Below are positions 26,898-35,740 of a DNA stretch of 64,000 nucleotides, in pieces (position 1 is the stretch's first letter; every line of letters begins with the position of its first letter). Made by a program: the position numbers and the translations under genes. The notes below the pieces were generated by a model. It made no database searches, had not been told where the DNA came from, and was given only the letters and a program-made list of their open reading frames with translations. The stretch comes from Nocardia iowensis. Its GTDB lineage: Bacteria > Actinomycetota > Actinomycetes > Mycobacteriales > Mycobacteriaceae. The stretch is taken from the NCBI RefSeq assembly GCF_019222765.1, contig NZ_CP078145.1, forward strand, positions 2,170,001 to 2,234,000, in the 5' to 3' direction.

Positions 26898-27785
26898 GTG
26901 ACTGAGAGCAGCACCGCCGGAATCGGGTCGACGCCCGCTCCAGGCGACACCAAAGACACCGGTCCGCGCGGAAACTGGTCCTGGCTGCGGGTGACCGGCT
27001 CGGTGGGCCCGCTCGGCATCGCCACCGCGGTGCTGTGGCTCAGCATCATCGTGCTGCTGCCGCTGGCCGCGCTCACCGTCGCCTCGTTCGACGAGGGCTG
27101 GTCCGGCTTCTGGAACGCGGTCACCGCGCCCGCCGCGCTGGACTCGCTGCGGATCACCGTGCTCGTCTCGGTGGTGGTCGCGGTGATCAACGTGGTGATG
27201 GGCACGCTCATCGCCTGGGTGCTGGTCCGCGATGACTTCCCGGGCAAGGGCATCGTCAACGGGCTGATCGATCTGCCGTTCGCGTTGCCGACGATCGTGG
27301 CCAGCATCGTGCTGCTGTCGTTGTACGGGCCGCAGAGCCCGATCGACATCCACCTCAACGCGACTCAGCCCGGTCTGATCGTGGCGCTGGCGTTCGTCAC
27401 GCTGCCGTTCGTGGTTCGCTCGGTGCAGCCGGTGCTCATCGAGGCCGATCGGGAGGTCGAGCAGGCCGCACTTTCGCTCGGCGCGGACAACTGGACCACC
27501 TTCCGCCGCATCGTGCTGCCCACCCTCGGGCCGGCGATCATTTCCGGCGGCGGGCTCGCATTCGCCCGTGCCATCGGCGAATACGGGTCGGTGGTGCTGA
27601 TCGGCGGCGCCATTCCGCGGGAGACCGAAATGGCCTCGCAGTACATCCAGAAGCAGATCGAGATCGACCGTCCGCTCAACGCCGCGGCGGTTTCGGTTGC
27701 GCTGCTCGCCATTTCGTTCGCGTCGCTGCTGGTGCTCCGATTGCTAGCCGAGCGCAGCGTGCGCAAGGAACAGGAATCGCGATGA
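26898..27785 (+). CDS. cysT: Sulfate ABC transporter permease CysT
   Basis: Inner-membrane permease of 295 aa with six helices. The ABC permease coupling (EAA) loop reads EQAALSLGADNWTTFRRIVL, and GPQSPIDIHLN lies in the second periplasmic loop. CysT pairs with CysW to form the sulfate channel. A soluble, Pro/Gly-rich N-terminus of about 30 residues precedes TM1. GTG start 30 bp after subI; the stop overlaps the cysW ATG (ATGA). Confidence 0.95.
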   Translation: MTESSTAGIGSTPAPGDTKDTGPRGNWSWLRVTGSVGPLGIATAVLWLSIIVLLPLAALTVASFDEGWSGFWNAVTAPAALDSLRITVLVSVVVAVINVVMGTLIAWVLVRDDFPGKGIVNGLIDLPFALPTIVASIVLLSLYGPQSPIDIHLNATQPGLIVALAFVTLPFVVRSVQPVLIEADREVEQAALSLGADNWTTFRRIVLPTLGPAIISGGGLAFARAIGEYGSVVLIGGAIPRETEMASQYIQKQIEIDRPLNAAAVSVALLAISFASLLVLRLLAERSVRKEQESR

Positions 27786-28588
27786 ATCTGTCTTGGCCTA
27801 CCCGGATTTCGTTGCGGGTGGTGGCGCTGGGCTACCTGTTCGTGTTGCTGGTGCTGCCGCTGATCATCATCCTGGTGCGCACCTTCGAAAAGGGCATCGG
27901 CGCGTTCATCGACTCGATCACCACGCCCGCGGCCATCTCGGCGTTCCAGCTGTCGATGATCATCGTGGCGATCGTGGTTCCGGTGAACGTCGTCTTCGGC
28001 ATCGTCACCGCGATCGCGTTGGTGCGCGGCAAGTTTCCCGGCCGCACGCTGGTTCAGGGCATCGTGGATCTGCCGTTCGCGGTCTCGCCGGTGGTGGTCG
28101 GTGTCGCGCTGATCCTGCTGTGGGGCGCGGGTGGCTGGTTCGGCGGTCTCGAGGACATCGGCTTGAAGGTGATCTTCAATCTGCCCGGCATGGTGATCGC
28201 CACCATCTTCGTCACGCTGCCGTTCGTGGTGCGCGAGGTCGAGCCGGTGCTGCACGAGATCGGCGACGACCAGGAACAGGCCGCCGCCACCCTGGGTGCC
28301 ACCCGCTGGCAGACGTTTTGGCGGATCACCCTGCCCGCCATCCGCTGGGGGCTCACCTATGGCGTCGTACTGACTGTCGCGCGTGCGCTCGGTGAGTTCG
28401 GCGCGGTGATCATGGTGTCGTCCGCGCTGCCCGGTACGTCGCAGACCCTGACGCTGCTCGTGCATGGCCGATACATCAACGACCACAACACCTTCGGCGC
28501 CTACGCCGCCGCGACCTTGCTGATGGGCATGGCCCTCGTGACCCTCCTGTTGATGACCCTCCTCGAACGCAAACGGGGCACCAAATGA
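27782..28588 (+). CDS. cysW: Sulfate ABC transporter permease CysW
   Basis: Permease of 268 aa, second half of the sulfate channel. EAA loop [20 protein letters not shown]; six membrane helices; characteristic [19 protein letters not shown] near the C-terminus. Both ends overlap neighbours by 4 bp (cysT before, cysA after), so the three genes are translated in a coupled way. Confidence 0.95.
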   Translation: MNLSWPTRISLRVVALGYLFVLLVLPLIIILVRTFEKGIGAFIDSITTPAAISAFQLSMIIVAIVVPVNVVFGIVTAIALVRGKFPGRTLVQGIVDLPFAVSPVVVGVALILLWGAGGWFGGLEDIGLKVIFNLPGMVIATIFVTLPFVVREVEPVLHEIGDDQEQAAATLGATRWQTFWRITLPAIRWGLTYGVVLTVARALGEFGAVIMVSSALPGTSQTLTLLVHGRYINDHNTFGAYAAATLLMGMALVTLLLMTLLERKRGTK

Positions 28589-29580
28589 TCACCGTGACCA
28601 ATGCGAAGAAGAACTACGGTTCGTTCGCCGCGCTCGACGACGTCACCATCGACATCCCGTCCGGCGAGCTGACCGCCCTGCTCGGGCCGTCGGGTTCGGG
28701 CAAGTCGACGCTGCTGCGCTCGATCGCCGGGCTGGAGTCGCTCGACTCCGGCGTGGTGATGATCGCGGGGCACAACGTCACCCGGGTCCCGCCGCAGAAG
28801 CGCGACATCGGGTTCGTGTTCCAGCATTACGCCGCGTTCAAGCACATGACCGTGCGCGACAACGTGGCCTTCGGCTTGAAGATCCGCAAGCGCCCCAAGA
28901 ACGAGATCCGCAAGCGGGTCGACGAACTGCTCGGCATCGTCGGTCTCGACGGCTTCCAGCACCGCTACCCGGCGCAGCTGTCCGGCGGCCAGCGCCAGCG
29001 TATGGCCCTGGCGCGGGCGCTCGCCGTCGACCCGCAGGTGCTGCTGCTCGACGAGCCGTTCGGCGCGCTGGACGCCAAGGTCCGCGCCGATCTGCGCACC
29101 TGGCTGCGCAGGCTGCACGAGGAGGTGCACGTGACCACCGTGCTGGTCACCCACGACCAGGAGGAGGCCCTGGACGTCGCCGATCGGATCGCGGTGATGA
29201 ACAAGGGGCGCATCGAGCAGATCGGCACGCCGGAGGACGTGTACGACCGGCCGGCCAACGAGTTCGTGATGTCTTTCCTCGGCGCGGTGGCGCGGCTCAA
29301 CGGACATCTGGTGCGGCCGCACGACATTCGCGTCGGTCGGGAGCCGAGCATGTCGCTGGCCGAGCACGAGGGGACCGCTGAGTCGGCGGGGGTCACCAGG
29401 GCCACCGTCGAGCGCGTCGTGCACCTGGGTTTCGAGGTTCGGGTCGAGTTGCGCAACGCGGCCACCGGTGATCTGTTCGCCGCGCAGGTGACTCGCGGTG
29501 ACGCGGAGGCGCTGCGGCTGGCCGATGGGGAGACGGTGTATGCGCGGGCGACCAGAATTCCGGAGTTGCCCGCGCACTGA
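28585..29580 (+). CDS. cysA: Sulfate ABC transporter ATPase CysA
   Basis: ATPase of 331 aa that powers sulfate import. Walker [10 protein letters not shown] at 34-42, signature LSGGQRQR at 132-139, Walker B LLLDEP at 153-158, and the H-loop His in [11 protein letters not shown]-terminal TOBE-like domain ([13 protein letters not shown] ... [13 protein letters not shown]) is present. All catalytic residues are intact. Last gene of the operon; no clear terminator hairpin was found after it. Confidence 0.96.
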   Translation: MITVTNAKKNYGSFAALDDVTIDIPSGELTALLGPSGSGKSTLLRSIAGLESLDSGVVMIAGHNVTRVPPQKRDIGFVFQHYAAFKHMTVRDNVAFGLKIRKRPKNEIRKRVDELLGIVGLDGFQHRYPAQLSGGQRQRMALARALAVDPQVLLLDEPFGALDAKVRADLRTWLRRLHEEVHVTTVLVTHDQEEALDVADRIAVMNKGRIEQIGTPEDVYDRPANEFVMSFLGAVARLNGHLVRPHDIRVGREPSMSLAEHEGTAESAGVTRATVERVVHLGFEVRVELRNAATGDLFAAQVTRGDAEALRLADGETVYARATRIPELPAH

Positions 29581-30108
29581 GTTGTCGTCCGGCTGCTGGA
29601 TCGTTGCTGATCTTGTGCTGGCGCAAGGAGATCCATCAGTTTTCGGTGTGATGGCGTCCGGGCATGGGGGTACGAAGTCACTGCGGTGTCCACGTTGTGT
29701 GCGGGCATGCGGGTTCTGCGGGGCGGCGGGCGGTGCCTTGCTCCGGCAGGTCTGTGCAGTATCGCTCTCCGCTGGTCGCGTGTCAGGCGTTTCTGCGATT
29801 GTTAGGGGCTATCACGGCATGTGAGAACGTGTATCCGCGATGGTCCCCGATGGCTGTGCGGTTATTTTTCCGTGCGGCAAACCGGGGCGGGACAGCGCCG
29901 AATATCGGCGTGTCGCACTGGGATCCGGCTCCCGTCGCACTCGCCGCTCTCCAGGGCAGGTGACCAGGATGGATGCTTGTGCTATGTAACCTGTTGCAAA
30001 ACAGGCGGGCTGCGGACAACAGGGTGTCCGGTGGTTGGCAGGCGGGTCGCGGAGTGGTTGCGTGGACGGAGTTCGAAGCAAATCGGCTCGGCGATCAGGT
30101 GGATTGCG
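29581..30108. other. Intergenic region with a small GCAA-loop hairpin
   Basis: 528 bp between cysA and the first Hsp70-like gene. No convincing ORF. A perfect hairpin, CCTGTT (29990-29995), loop GCAA, AACAGG (30000-30005), lies about 105 bp before the ATG. It could be an operator dyad or an RNA hairpin in the 5' leader. Nothing else identified. Confidence 0.5.
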
Positions 30109-31311
30109 ATGGCGGTTGGTCTCGGTTTGAGCATCGGCACGGTGAACACGGTTTCCGCTCTGGCGGAGGAGGGTTCAGACGGCTCCTACCCGCCCCGCTG
30201 GCTGCGATCCCCGCAGGCTCCACCGGGTCGCCGGTGGGCCCAGCGCTCCCAATCCATCACCCGCCGAACCACACTCACCTTCGACAGCACGGGCCTGGCC
30301 CGCGTCGGCATGATTCCGCGGCACGGGCGCGCGATCATCGAATTCGCCGATCTCACCCAACGCTCGATCATGTCCGCGCGGGTCGGCCACCGCGCCCTGT
30401 CGCCCGCGGATCTGGTGTCGGTGGTCGCCGAAAGCCTGATCACCGAGACACTGCTCGATCATCCGCACTACACCGCGCGCAGCACCGACGTCGGCATCGT
30501 GCTGACCCATCCGGCGCGCTACACCGAGGCGCACGTCGGCGATCTGCGTGCCTCGTTGGACGCCATCGGTCTCGACCATGTCGCGCTGGTGGCCGAACCC
30601 GTCGCGGCGGCGGCCTGGTTGGAAGCCGACCGTGGTCCGCTCATGCCGGGGCTGGCCCTGGTCTATGACCTAGGTGGCGCGAGTCTGGACATCACGCTGG
30701 TCCGGGTCGGCGCGGGCTGTCCGCGCAACCCGATCGTCGGCGAGCCGCTGCGTTCCGCCGAATTCGGCGGCCGGGCCTTCGGTGCGCTGGTCGCCTCGCG
30801 CGCCGGGTACGGATTGCCTTCGGCCTCTATTTCGGGTTCGGTCATGGGCACCACGGCCGACGAGTTACGGACCAAACACGTGCGGTCCTCCTTGGAACTC
30901 GTCTATCGCTGTCTGCGCATCGCGGACGTCACCATGGCCGATGTCGACTGCGTCCTCGTGGTCGGCGGCGCGGCGCGGCCGGTCGAGGTGGCCCAGGTGC
31001 TGGCGGGCGAGCTGGCCCGGCCGGTGATCACCGCGCCCGATCCGGAACGCACCATCGCCGACGGTGCGGCGATCATCGGCAGGCGGGCTGCCGTTGCCGC
31101 CGAGGAGGCGGCGGGTAAGCACCACGCCAAGCGGCGTGGGGGCGGGGCGCACCGGGCGGCCACCAGGGCGTTGGTGTTGTCCCAGCGCACCAAGCGTCGC
31201 TTGACCAGGGTGGCGCTCGCGGCCGGGCTGTCGGTAGCGGGTGTCGGCATGGCGCTTGCCCTGCCCGCCGACGGGGTGATCGTGGGGTTGGCGCAGCTCG
31301 GGCTGCACTAG
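30109..31311 (+). CDS. Hsp70-like ATPase-domain protein with C-terminal membrane anchor (paralogue 1)
   Basis: Protein of 400 aa built on an actin/Hsp70 nucleotide-binding fold without the substrate-binding domain. Phosphate-1 region LGLSIGTVNTVSA (residues 4-16) has Ser where Hsp70 has the catalytic Asp. Phosphate-2 YDLGGASLDITLVRV lies near 185 and the adenosine motif VLVVGGAARPVEV near 284. A basic segment (KHHAKRRGGGAHR) and one membrane helix (about 367-388) end the protein, so the ATPase domain probably faces the cytoplasm. ATG chosen at 30109 after AGGTGG. It resembles the gene at 36270. Client and role unknown. Confidence 0.75.
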   Translation: MAVGLGLSIGTVNTVSALAEEGSDGSYPPRWLRSPQAPPGRRWAQRSQSITRRTTLTFDSTGLARVGMIPRHGRAIIEFADLTQRSIMSARVGHRALSPADLVSVVAESLITETLLDHPHYTARSTDVGIVLTHPARYTEAHVGDLRASLDAIGLDHVALVAEPVAAAAWLEADRGPLMPGLALVYDLGGASLDITLVRVGAGCPRNPIVGEPLRSAEFGGRAFGALVASRAGYGLPSASISGSVMGTTADELRTKHVRSSLELVYRCLRIADVTMADVDCVLVVGGAARPVEVAQVLAGELARPVITAPDPERTIADGAAIIGRRAAVAAEEAAGKHHAKRRGGGAHRAATRALVLSQRTKRRLTRVALAAGLSVAGVGMALALPADGVIVGLAQLGLH

Positions 31312-31316
31312 GGGTG

Positions 31317-31361
31317 GTTATCCGCTGGCGGTAGCGATGAGGGCCACCGCCAGCGGATAAC
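31317..31361. terminator. 16-bp perfect hairpin after the Hsp70-like gene
   Basis: GTTATCCGCTGGCGGT (31317-31332) pairs perfectly with ACCGCCAGCGGATAAC (31346-31361) across a 13-base loop. It begins five bases after the stop codon. No T-tract follows, so it may be a mycobacterial-type U-less terminator or an mRNA 3' stabiliser. Confidence 0.65.
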
Positions 31362-31387
31362 GCCTCGTCAACGAGCTGCGCCGAGTA

Positions 31388-31445
31388 GGCCGCGGCCACC
31401 GTTTCCCTGCTGAGCAGGAATTGGTGGCGGCGGCCTTTTGTATTT
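31388..31445 (+). terminator. Rho-independent terminator
   Basis: GGCCGCGGCCACC (31388-31400) pairs with GGTGGCGGCGGCC (31423-31435) with one mismatch. A second small stem (CCTGC/GCAGG) sits in the loop, and TTTTGTATTT follows. It separates the Hsp70-like gene from the oxygenase operon. Confidence 0.8.
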
Positions 31446-31493
31446 CCCCGGCATCAGCTCCCCGGTGATCATTCGTCCAGCTGTCTTCGTGGG

Positions 31494-31522
31494 TTGACGT
31501 GACCAGTCGTAGGTGTAACTAT
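31494..31522 (+). promoter_or_regulatory. Sigma70-type promoter of the diiron oxygenase operon
   Basis: TTGACG at 31494-31499 and TAACTAT at 31516-31522 are separated by 16-17 bp. The ATG follows 43 bp downstream with GAGGAGAGG as ribosome binding site. Confidence 0.65.
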
Positions 31523-31564
31523 GGGATACAGGTAAACGTTCTACGAGGAGAGGCAGCTGCGACG

Positions 31565-32569
31565 ATGTCTACAGCCGTGACGCCCCCGGTCGACCCCGAT
31601 CTGGAGAAGGCGCAGGAGTACGCCGCGACGCTGCTGCTGCTCTCCGAGGGTTCGGTCAACAAGCATTTCGACCCGTACGAGGACATCGACTGGGACAACC
31701 CCGACTTCGCCGTCGACGCGGGGGAGGAGCGGTGGATCCTCCCGGTCTCGGCCGACCCGCTCGGTCGCCACCCCTGGTACCAGGCGCTGCCCGTCGAGCG
31801 CAAGATCGCGATCGGCAAGTACCGCCAGGCCAACGTCGCCAAGGTCGGTCTGCAGTTCGAAACGATCCTGATCAGCGGCATGGTCACGCACAACTTCGGC
31901 CTGCCCAACGGTTCCCCCGAATTCCGCTACTGCTCCCACGAGATGATCGAGGAGCACAACCACACCCTGATGTTCCAGGAGATGGTCAACCGGATCGGCG
32001 AGGACGTGCCCGGCATGGGCCCGCTGGTGCGCAAGTTCAAGTACCTGGGCGCCCCCGTCGCCGCGCTGTTCCCGAATCTGTTCTTCATGGCGGTGCTGGC
32101 CGGCGAAGAGCCGATCGACCACATCCAGAAGGCGATCCTGCGCTCCGGCGAAGACGTGCACCCGATCATGCGCGGCGTGATGGCCATCCACGTCGCCGAA
32201 GAGGCGCGGCACATTTCCTTCGCGCACGAGTTCCTGAAGATCCACGTGCCGGAGTCGAAGGCGGCCCCCAAGTTCATCCTGTCCATCGCGATGCCGATCG
32301 TCATGTTCATTCTCGGCCGCGCGATCTTCACCCCGCCCCGGTCCTTCTGGCGCGAATTCGACATCCCGGATTACGTCCGCAAGGAGCTGTTCTACGGGTC
32401 GAAGGAATCCAAGCAGGAGTTCAGCGACTTCTTCGGTGACGTGCGCACGCTGGCCAAGGACATCGGCCTGATGAACCCGGTCTCCAAGGCGATCTGGAAG
32501 CTGCTCAAGATCGACGGCCACACCACCCGCTACCGTTCGGAGCCGTTGCGCGCGGCCAAGGCCGGCTGA
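31565..32569 (+). CDS. AurF-type diiron oxygenase
   Basis: Protein of 334 aa of the AurF/p-aminobenzoate N-oxygenase-like family. Carboxylate and His iron ligands are seen in FETILISGMVTHNF, EEHNHTLMFQEMV and VAEEARHISFAHEF, the ExxH pattern of ferritin-like diiron sites. AurF relatives oxidise aromatic amines, but many Nocardia and Mycobacterium members have unknown substrates. Strong promoter and GAGGAGAGG RBS lie upstream. One base separates its stop from the start of a ferredoxin/NADPH reductase fusion, which very probably donates its electrons. Confidence 0.88.
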   Translation: MSTAVTPPVDPDLEKAQEYAATLLLLSEGSVNKHFDPYEDIDWDNPDFAVDAGEERWILPVSADPLGRHPWYQALPVERKIAIGKYRQANVAKVGLQFETILISGMVTHNFGLPNGSPEFRYCSHEMIEEHNHTLMFQEMVNRIGEDVPGMGPLVRKFKYLGAPVAALFPNLFFMAVLAGEEPIDHIQKAILRSGEDVHPIMRGVMAIHVAEEARHISFAHEFLKIHVPESKAAPKFILSIAMPIVMFILGRAIFTPPRSFWREFDIPDYVRKELFYGSKESKQEFSDFFGDVRTLAKDIGLMNPVSKAIWKLLKIDGHTTRYRSEPLRAAKAG

Positions 32570-32570
32570 C

Positions 32571-34154
32571 GTGCCCTATATCGTCACCCAATCTTGTTGC
32601 AGCGACGCGTCTTGCGTGTACGCCTGCCCGGTCAACTGCATCCATCCCACGCCGGATGAGCCCGACTTCCTGACCGCGGACATGCTGTACGTGGACCCGC
32701 AGGCGTGCGTCGACTGCGGCGCTTGCGCCACCGCGTGCCCGGTCGACGCGATCGTGTCGTCGAAGAAGCTGACCGCTGAGCAGAAGCCGTTCATCGAGAT
32801 CAACGCCGACTTCTACCGGCAGACCCGGCCGCGGCCGTTGCTGGCGAAGCCGGTGCCCGCGGCCGAAATTCGCACCGAACGCCAGTCGTTGCGGGTGGCG
32901 ATTGTCGGGTCGGGACCCTCGGCCATGTACGCGGCCGACGAACTGCTGACCCAGCCCGATGTGTCGGTGACCGTGTTCGACCGGCTGCCGGTGCCCTACG
33001 GGCTGGCCCGCCACGGCGTCGCGCCGGATCACGCCAAGACCCGCAAGGTCAGCGAGCTGTTCGACATCATCTCGGCGCAGCCCGGATTCGGCTCATATCT
33101 GAATGTCGAAGTGGGCGCGCATGTTTCGCATGAGGAACTGCTCGATCACTTCCACGCGGTGATCTATGCCGTCGGTGCGTCCGCGGACCGCAAGCTCGAC
33201 ATCCCCGGTGAGGGACTGCGGGGCAATATCTCCGCCACCGACTTCGTCGCCTGGTACAACGGGCATCCCGATCACGCGGACCGCACCTTCGACCTGTCGC
33301 AGCAGCGCGCCGTGATCGTCGGCAACGGCAATGTCGCGCTCGACGTCGCGCGCATTCTCACCACCGACCCGGAATCGTTGTCGCGCACTGACATCGCGCC
33401 GTACGCGCTGCGGGCGTTGCGGGAGAGCAAGATCGAGGAAGTGGTGATTCTCGGCCGCCGAGGTCCGCTCGAATCCGCTTTCACCGTGCCCGAATTCGTC
33501 GGACTGCTCGGTGCCGATGTGGACATTGCGATCGAGGGCGAACTGCCCGAGATCGTCGAGGGTCTGCCGTATCAGGTCGAGCAGAAGCTGCGGCTGCTGC
33601 ACACCGTGCGCAGCAGGCCGTTCGGCGAACGCAAGCGGGTCGTCTTCCGCTACCTCGCCTCGCCCACCGAAATTCTCGGCACCGACCGGGTAGCGGGCAT
33701 CGAGGTCAGCCGCAACGAACTCGTCACCGACGCGGACGGCCGCACCCGCGCGGTCGCAACCGGTGCCACCGAACGCCTCGACGCCGGCCTCGTGCTCACC
33801 TCGGTGGGCTACCGTGGCGTGCCCCTGCCCGGCCTGCCGTTCGACGACGCCGCCAGCGTGATCCCGAACCGAGACGGCCGCGTGCTCGAGCGCACCGACG
33901 GCGCCGTACTGCCCGGCACCTATGTCACCGGCTGGATCAAGCGCGGTCCCACCGGCTTCATCGGCACCAACAAATCCTGCGCGCAAGAGACGGTGCAGCA
34001 GCTCGCCGACGATTTCAACGCCGGCCGCCTACCCGAACCTGCCGGTACACCACCAGAATTCGACCGCCTGATCCACCAGCGCCAGCCCGCCGTCCGCACC
34101 GCCGGAGCCACCGAACGCCGCGGCCCGCTCCGCCGCCTGCTCATCCGCTCCTGA
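32571..34154 (+). CDS. Ferredoxin fused to ferredoxin-NADP(+) reductase (FprB-like)
   Basis: Protein of 527 aa in two parts. Residues 1-65 are a 7Fe-type ferredoxin (SCCSDASCVYACPVNCIHP and ACVDCGACATACPVDAI). Residues 95-500 are an adrenodoxin-reductase-like FAD/NADPH domain with AIVGSGPSAMYAADEL for FAD and IVGNGNVALDVARIL for NADPH. WIKRGPTGFIGTNKSCAQET is the conserved C-terminal FAD motif. The same fusion is found in mycobacterial FprB. It starts with GTG one base after the oxygenase stop, so the pair is one operon, supplying electrons from NADPH to the diiron enzyme. Confidence 0.93.
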   Translation: MPYIVTQSCCSDASCVYACPVNCIHPTPDEPDFLTADMLYVDPQACVDCGACATACPVDAIVSSKKLTAEQKPFIEINADFYRQTRPRPLLAKPVPAAEIRTERQSLRVAIVGSGPSAMYAADELLTQPDVSVTVFDRLPVPYGLARHGVAPDHAKTRKVSELFDIISAQPGFGSYLNVEVGAHVSHEELLDHFHAVIYAVGASADRKLDIPGEGLRGNISATDFVAWYNGHPDHADRTFDLSQQRAVIVGNGNVALDVARILTTDPESLSRTDIAPYALRALRESKIEEVVILGRRGPLESAFTVPEFVGLLGADVDIAIEGELPEIVEGLPYQVEQKLRLLHTVRSRPFGERKRVVFRYLASPTEILGTDRVAGIEVSRNELVTDADGRTRAVATGATERLDAGLVLTSVGYRGVPLPGLPFDDAASVIPNRDGRVLERTDGAVLPGTYVTGWIKRGPTGFIGTNKSCAQETVQQLADDFNAGRLPEPAGTPPEFDRLIHQRQPAVRTAGATERRGPLRRLLIRS

Positions 34155-34160
34155 CAAACC

Positions 34161-34222
34161 CCTCGCGGCACCCCGGTCCCGCGAGGCCGTCACCATCGAC
34201 GCCAGCGCCGCCGTCGATGGTG
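34161..34222 (+). terminator. Two tandem hairpins after the FprB-like gene
   Basis: CCTCGCGG/CCGCGAGG (34161-34168 with 34179-34186) and CACCATCGACG/CGTCGATGGTG (34191-34201 with 34212-34222), both perfect. There is no T-run. This is probably a tandem U-less terminator. Confidence 0.65.
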
Positions 34223-34288
34223 CCCACCCCGCGGCCACGCGATGAGGGCGTGACCGCGCTGGGAGACTCGCTCCGTCCATGCGTAAGT

Positions 34289-34539
34289 GCGTCTCGCCGT
34301 GTGTGTTCCGTACCGCCGCGTGCGTTGTGTCCCGCTGCGTGTGTTCGCTCCCGGCTCGCACGTTGGTCCAGCCGCGCGTGTTGTATCTTGCTGCGCACAC
34401 AATTGCGGGGCCGAGACGCGAGCCGAACCAATTGATGCAAGGCAGCCGGACTACGGCCGCGTGCCATGCCGCGCGTGTTTGGTCCCGCTGCGCGGATTTC
34501 GTCCTGCCGCGCGGGTTTCGGCTTGTTGCGCGGATAATT
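34289..34539. repeat. Two arrays of a degenerate ~19-bp tandem repeat
   Basis: Array 1 has exact 19-base units at 34289-34307, 34308-34326, 34327-34345 and 34346-34364, then 18- and 22-base units to 34404. Array 2 runs from about 34463 to 34539 with 19-base units at 34481-34499 and 34500-34518. Each unit is roughly four to six pyrimidine-rich bases, a CYGCGYG core, and ends GTT, TTT or AATT. Both arrays close with AATTGCGGG. The region has no coding support: frames through it give Cys/Arg-rich nonsense. It is not CRISPR, because the units vary and there are no spacers. Confidence 0.7.
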
Positions 34540-34979
34540 GCGGGCCATTCTGCCTGCCGGACCCTAATTCATGCGCGGCAGGCTCGACTTCGGCGGGGCG
34601 GGGTGTGCGGTTTTGTTGCGGTGCAGGTTACTGGCCGCTAGGTCATGTGCGGGAGGCAGATTCGTGGGCGGCTTGTGAGCGCGTGACCTCGGGGTGATCC
34701 CCCCAGTTTCGGGGACTTGTGGGCGGGGACGGGAGGCCAGACGATGGAAGGGCATCACGCGTACGGAACTGGGGGGATTGCGACCGCCATCGCGACCGTT
34801 CAGCGTCGGCACCGGGATCAACACGAGCAGGTCTCGGCTCGTGTGCTAGCGGGATCACGTCGGGTCGGTTCCGCTGGAGCTCGGACGGGTCGCGCGCGGC
34901 GACCCGTCCGAGCATTCTTCGACAAGCGCCGAGTTCCGACGCTCGCAGCGCCCCGCGCCTCCGCCGGGGCCTCCGGCGT
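34540..34979. other. Intergenic stretch with nothing identified
   Basis: About 440 bp between the 19-bp arrays and the SDR remnant. No coding frame, RNA gene or hairpin that I can support; a few short GC-rich ORFs look like chance. Confidence 0.5.
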
Positions 34980-35740
34980 TCACCGAGCTGTGAATCCACC
35001 ATCGATCGCCAGTGCGGCACCGGTAACGAAACTGGCTTCGTCGCTGAGCAGATACGCGCAAAAGGACGCGATCTCGGCAGGCTGACTGATCCGGCCCAGC
35101 GGGTGCAGCGCGGCGATGGCCGCCTCACCCTCGGGTGTCGCGCCCATCGAATTGCGGAACGCCGGGGTGTCGATCGCACCGGAGACCAGCGCGTTCACCC
35201 GGACACCCTGTTCGGCGGCTTCCAGCGCCACCGCCCTGGTCAGGCCGATGACGCCGTGCTTGGCCGCCACATACGGGGCGACCGAGCCCATGCCGACGAC
35301 GCCGAGGTTCGACGCGTTGTTCAGGATCGCACCGCCACCGGACGCGCTAGCGCGGGCACCTGGTGACGCAGACCGTAGAACACGCTTGTCAGGTTCAGTT
35401 CCAGGTCGGCGCGCCAGCCCGCCTCATCGATCTCGGAGACGGGGCCGAAGGCATTGACCGCGCCCGCGTTGTTGAAAGCCGCGTCCAGCCGCCCGTACTC
35501 GGTGAGCGCCGCCTGGGTAAGCCGTGCCACATCCGCCTCCACGGTGACATCGGTCGCCACGAACAGCGCCCGACCACCTGCCGCGCGGATGTCGGACGCC
35601 ACCTGCTCGCCCGTGTCCTTGCCGCGCGCGCCGAGCACCACGGCAGCCCCTTCGCTAGCCACCCGCAGGGCCACCGCCTTGCCGACGCCCGAGCTGGCGC
35701 CGGTGATCAGCACGACCTTTTCCTCGAACCTTGTAGCCAT
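34980..35740 (-). pseudogene. Short-chain dehydrogenase/reductase with single-base frameshift
   Basis: Starting at 35740 the frame reads a normal SDR N-terminus (VVLITGASSGVGKAVALRVA, NNAGA near residue 88). After QVPALA, near 35345, it runs into a stop. A second frame continues the same protein through NNASNLGVVGMGSVAPYVAA with the catalytic YxxxK, to ALAIDGGFTAR at 34980. Adding one base around 35345 restores PALRASGGGAILNNAS. All catalytic residues are otherwise intact, so this is a very recent mutation or a sequencing error. If functional it is a ~250-aa NAD(P)-dependent alcohol or ketone oxidoreductase. ATG 35749 is an alternative start. Confidence 0.85.

Noticed and set aside
34289..34539. 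Possible CRISPR array
   Set aside because: The ~19-base units follow each other without unique spacers and vary at many positions; there are no cas genes in the window.
34279..34641. Cys/Arg-rich ORF of 120 codons through the 19-bp arrays
   Set aside because: Its apparent periodicity comes from the DNA repeat; all three frames are open in parts and codon use is not like neighbouring genes.
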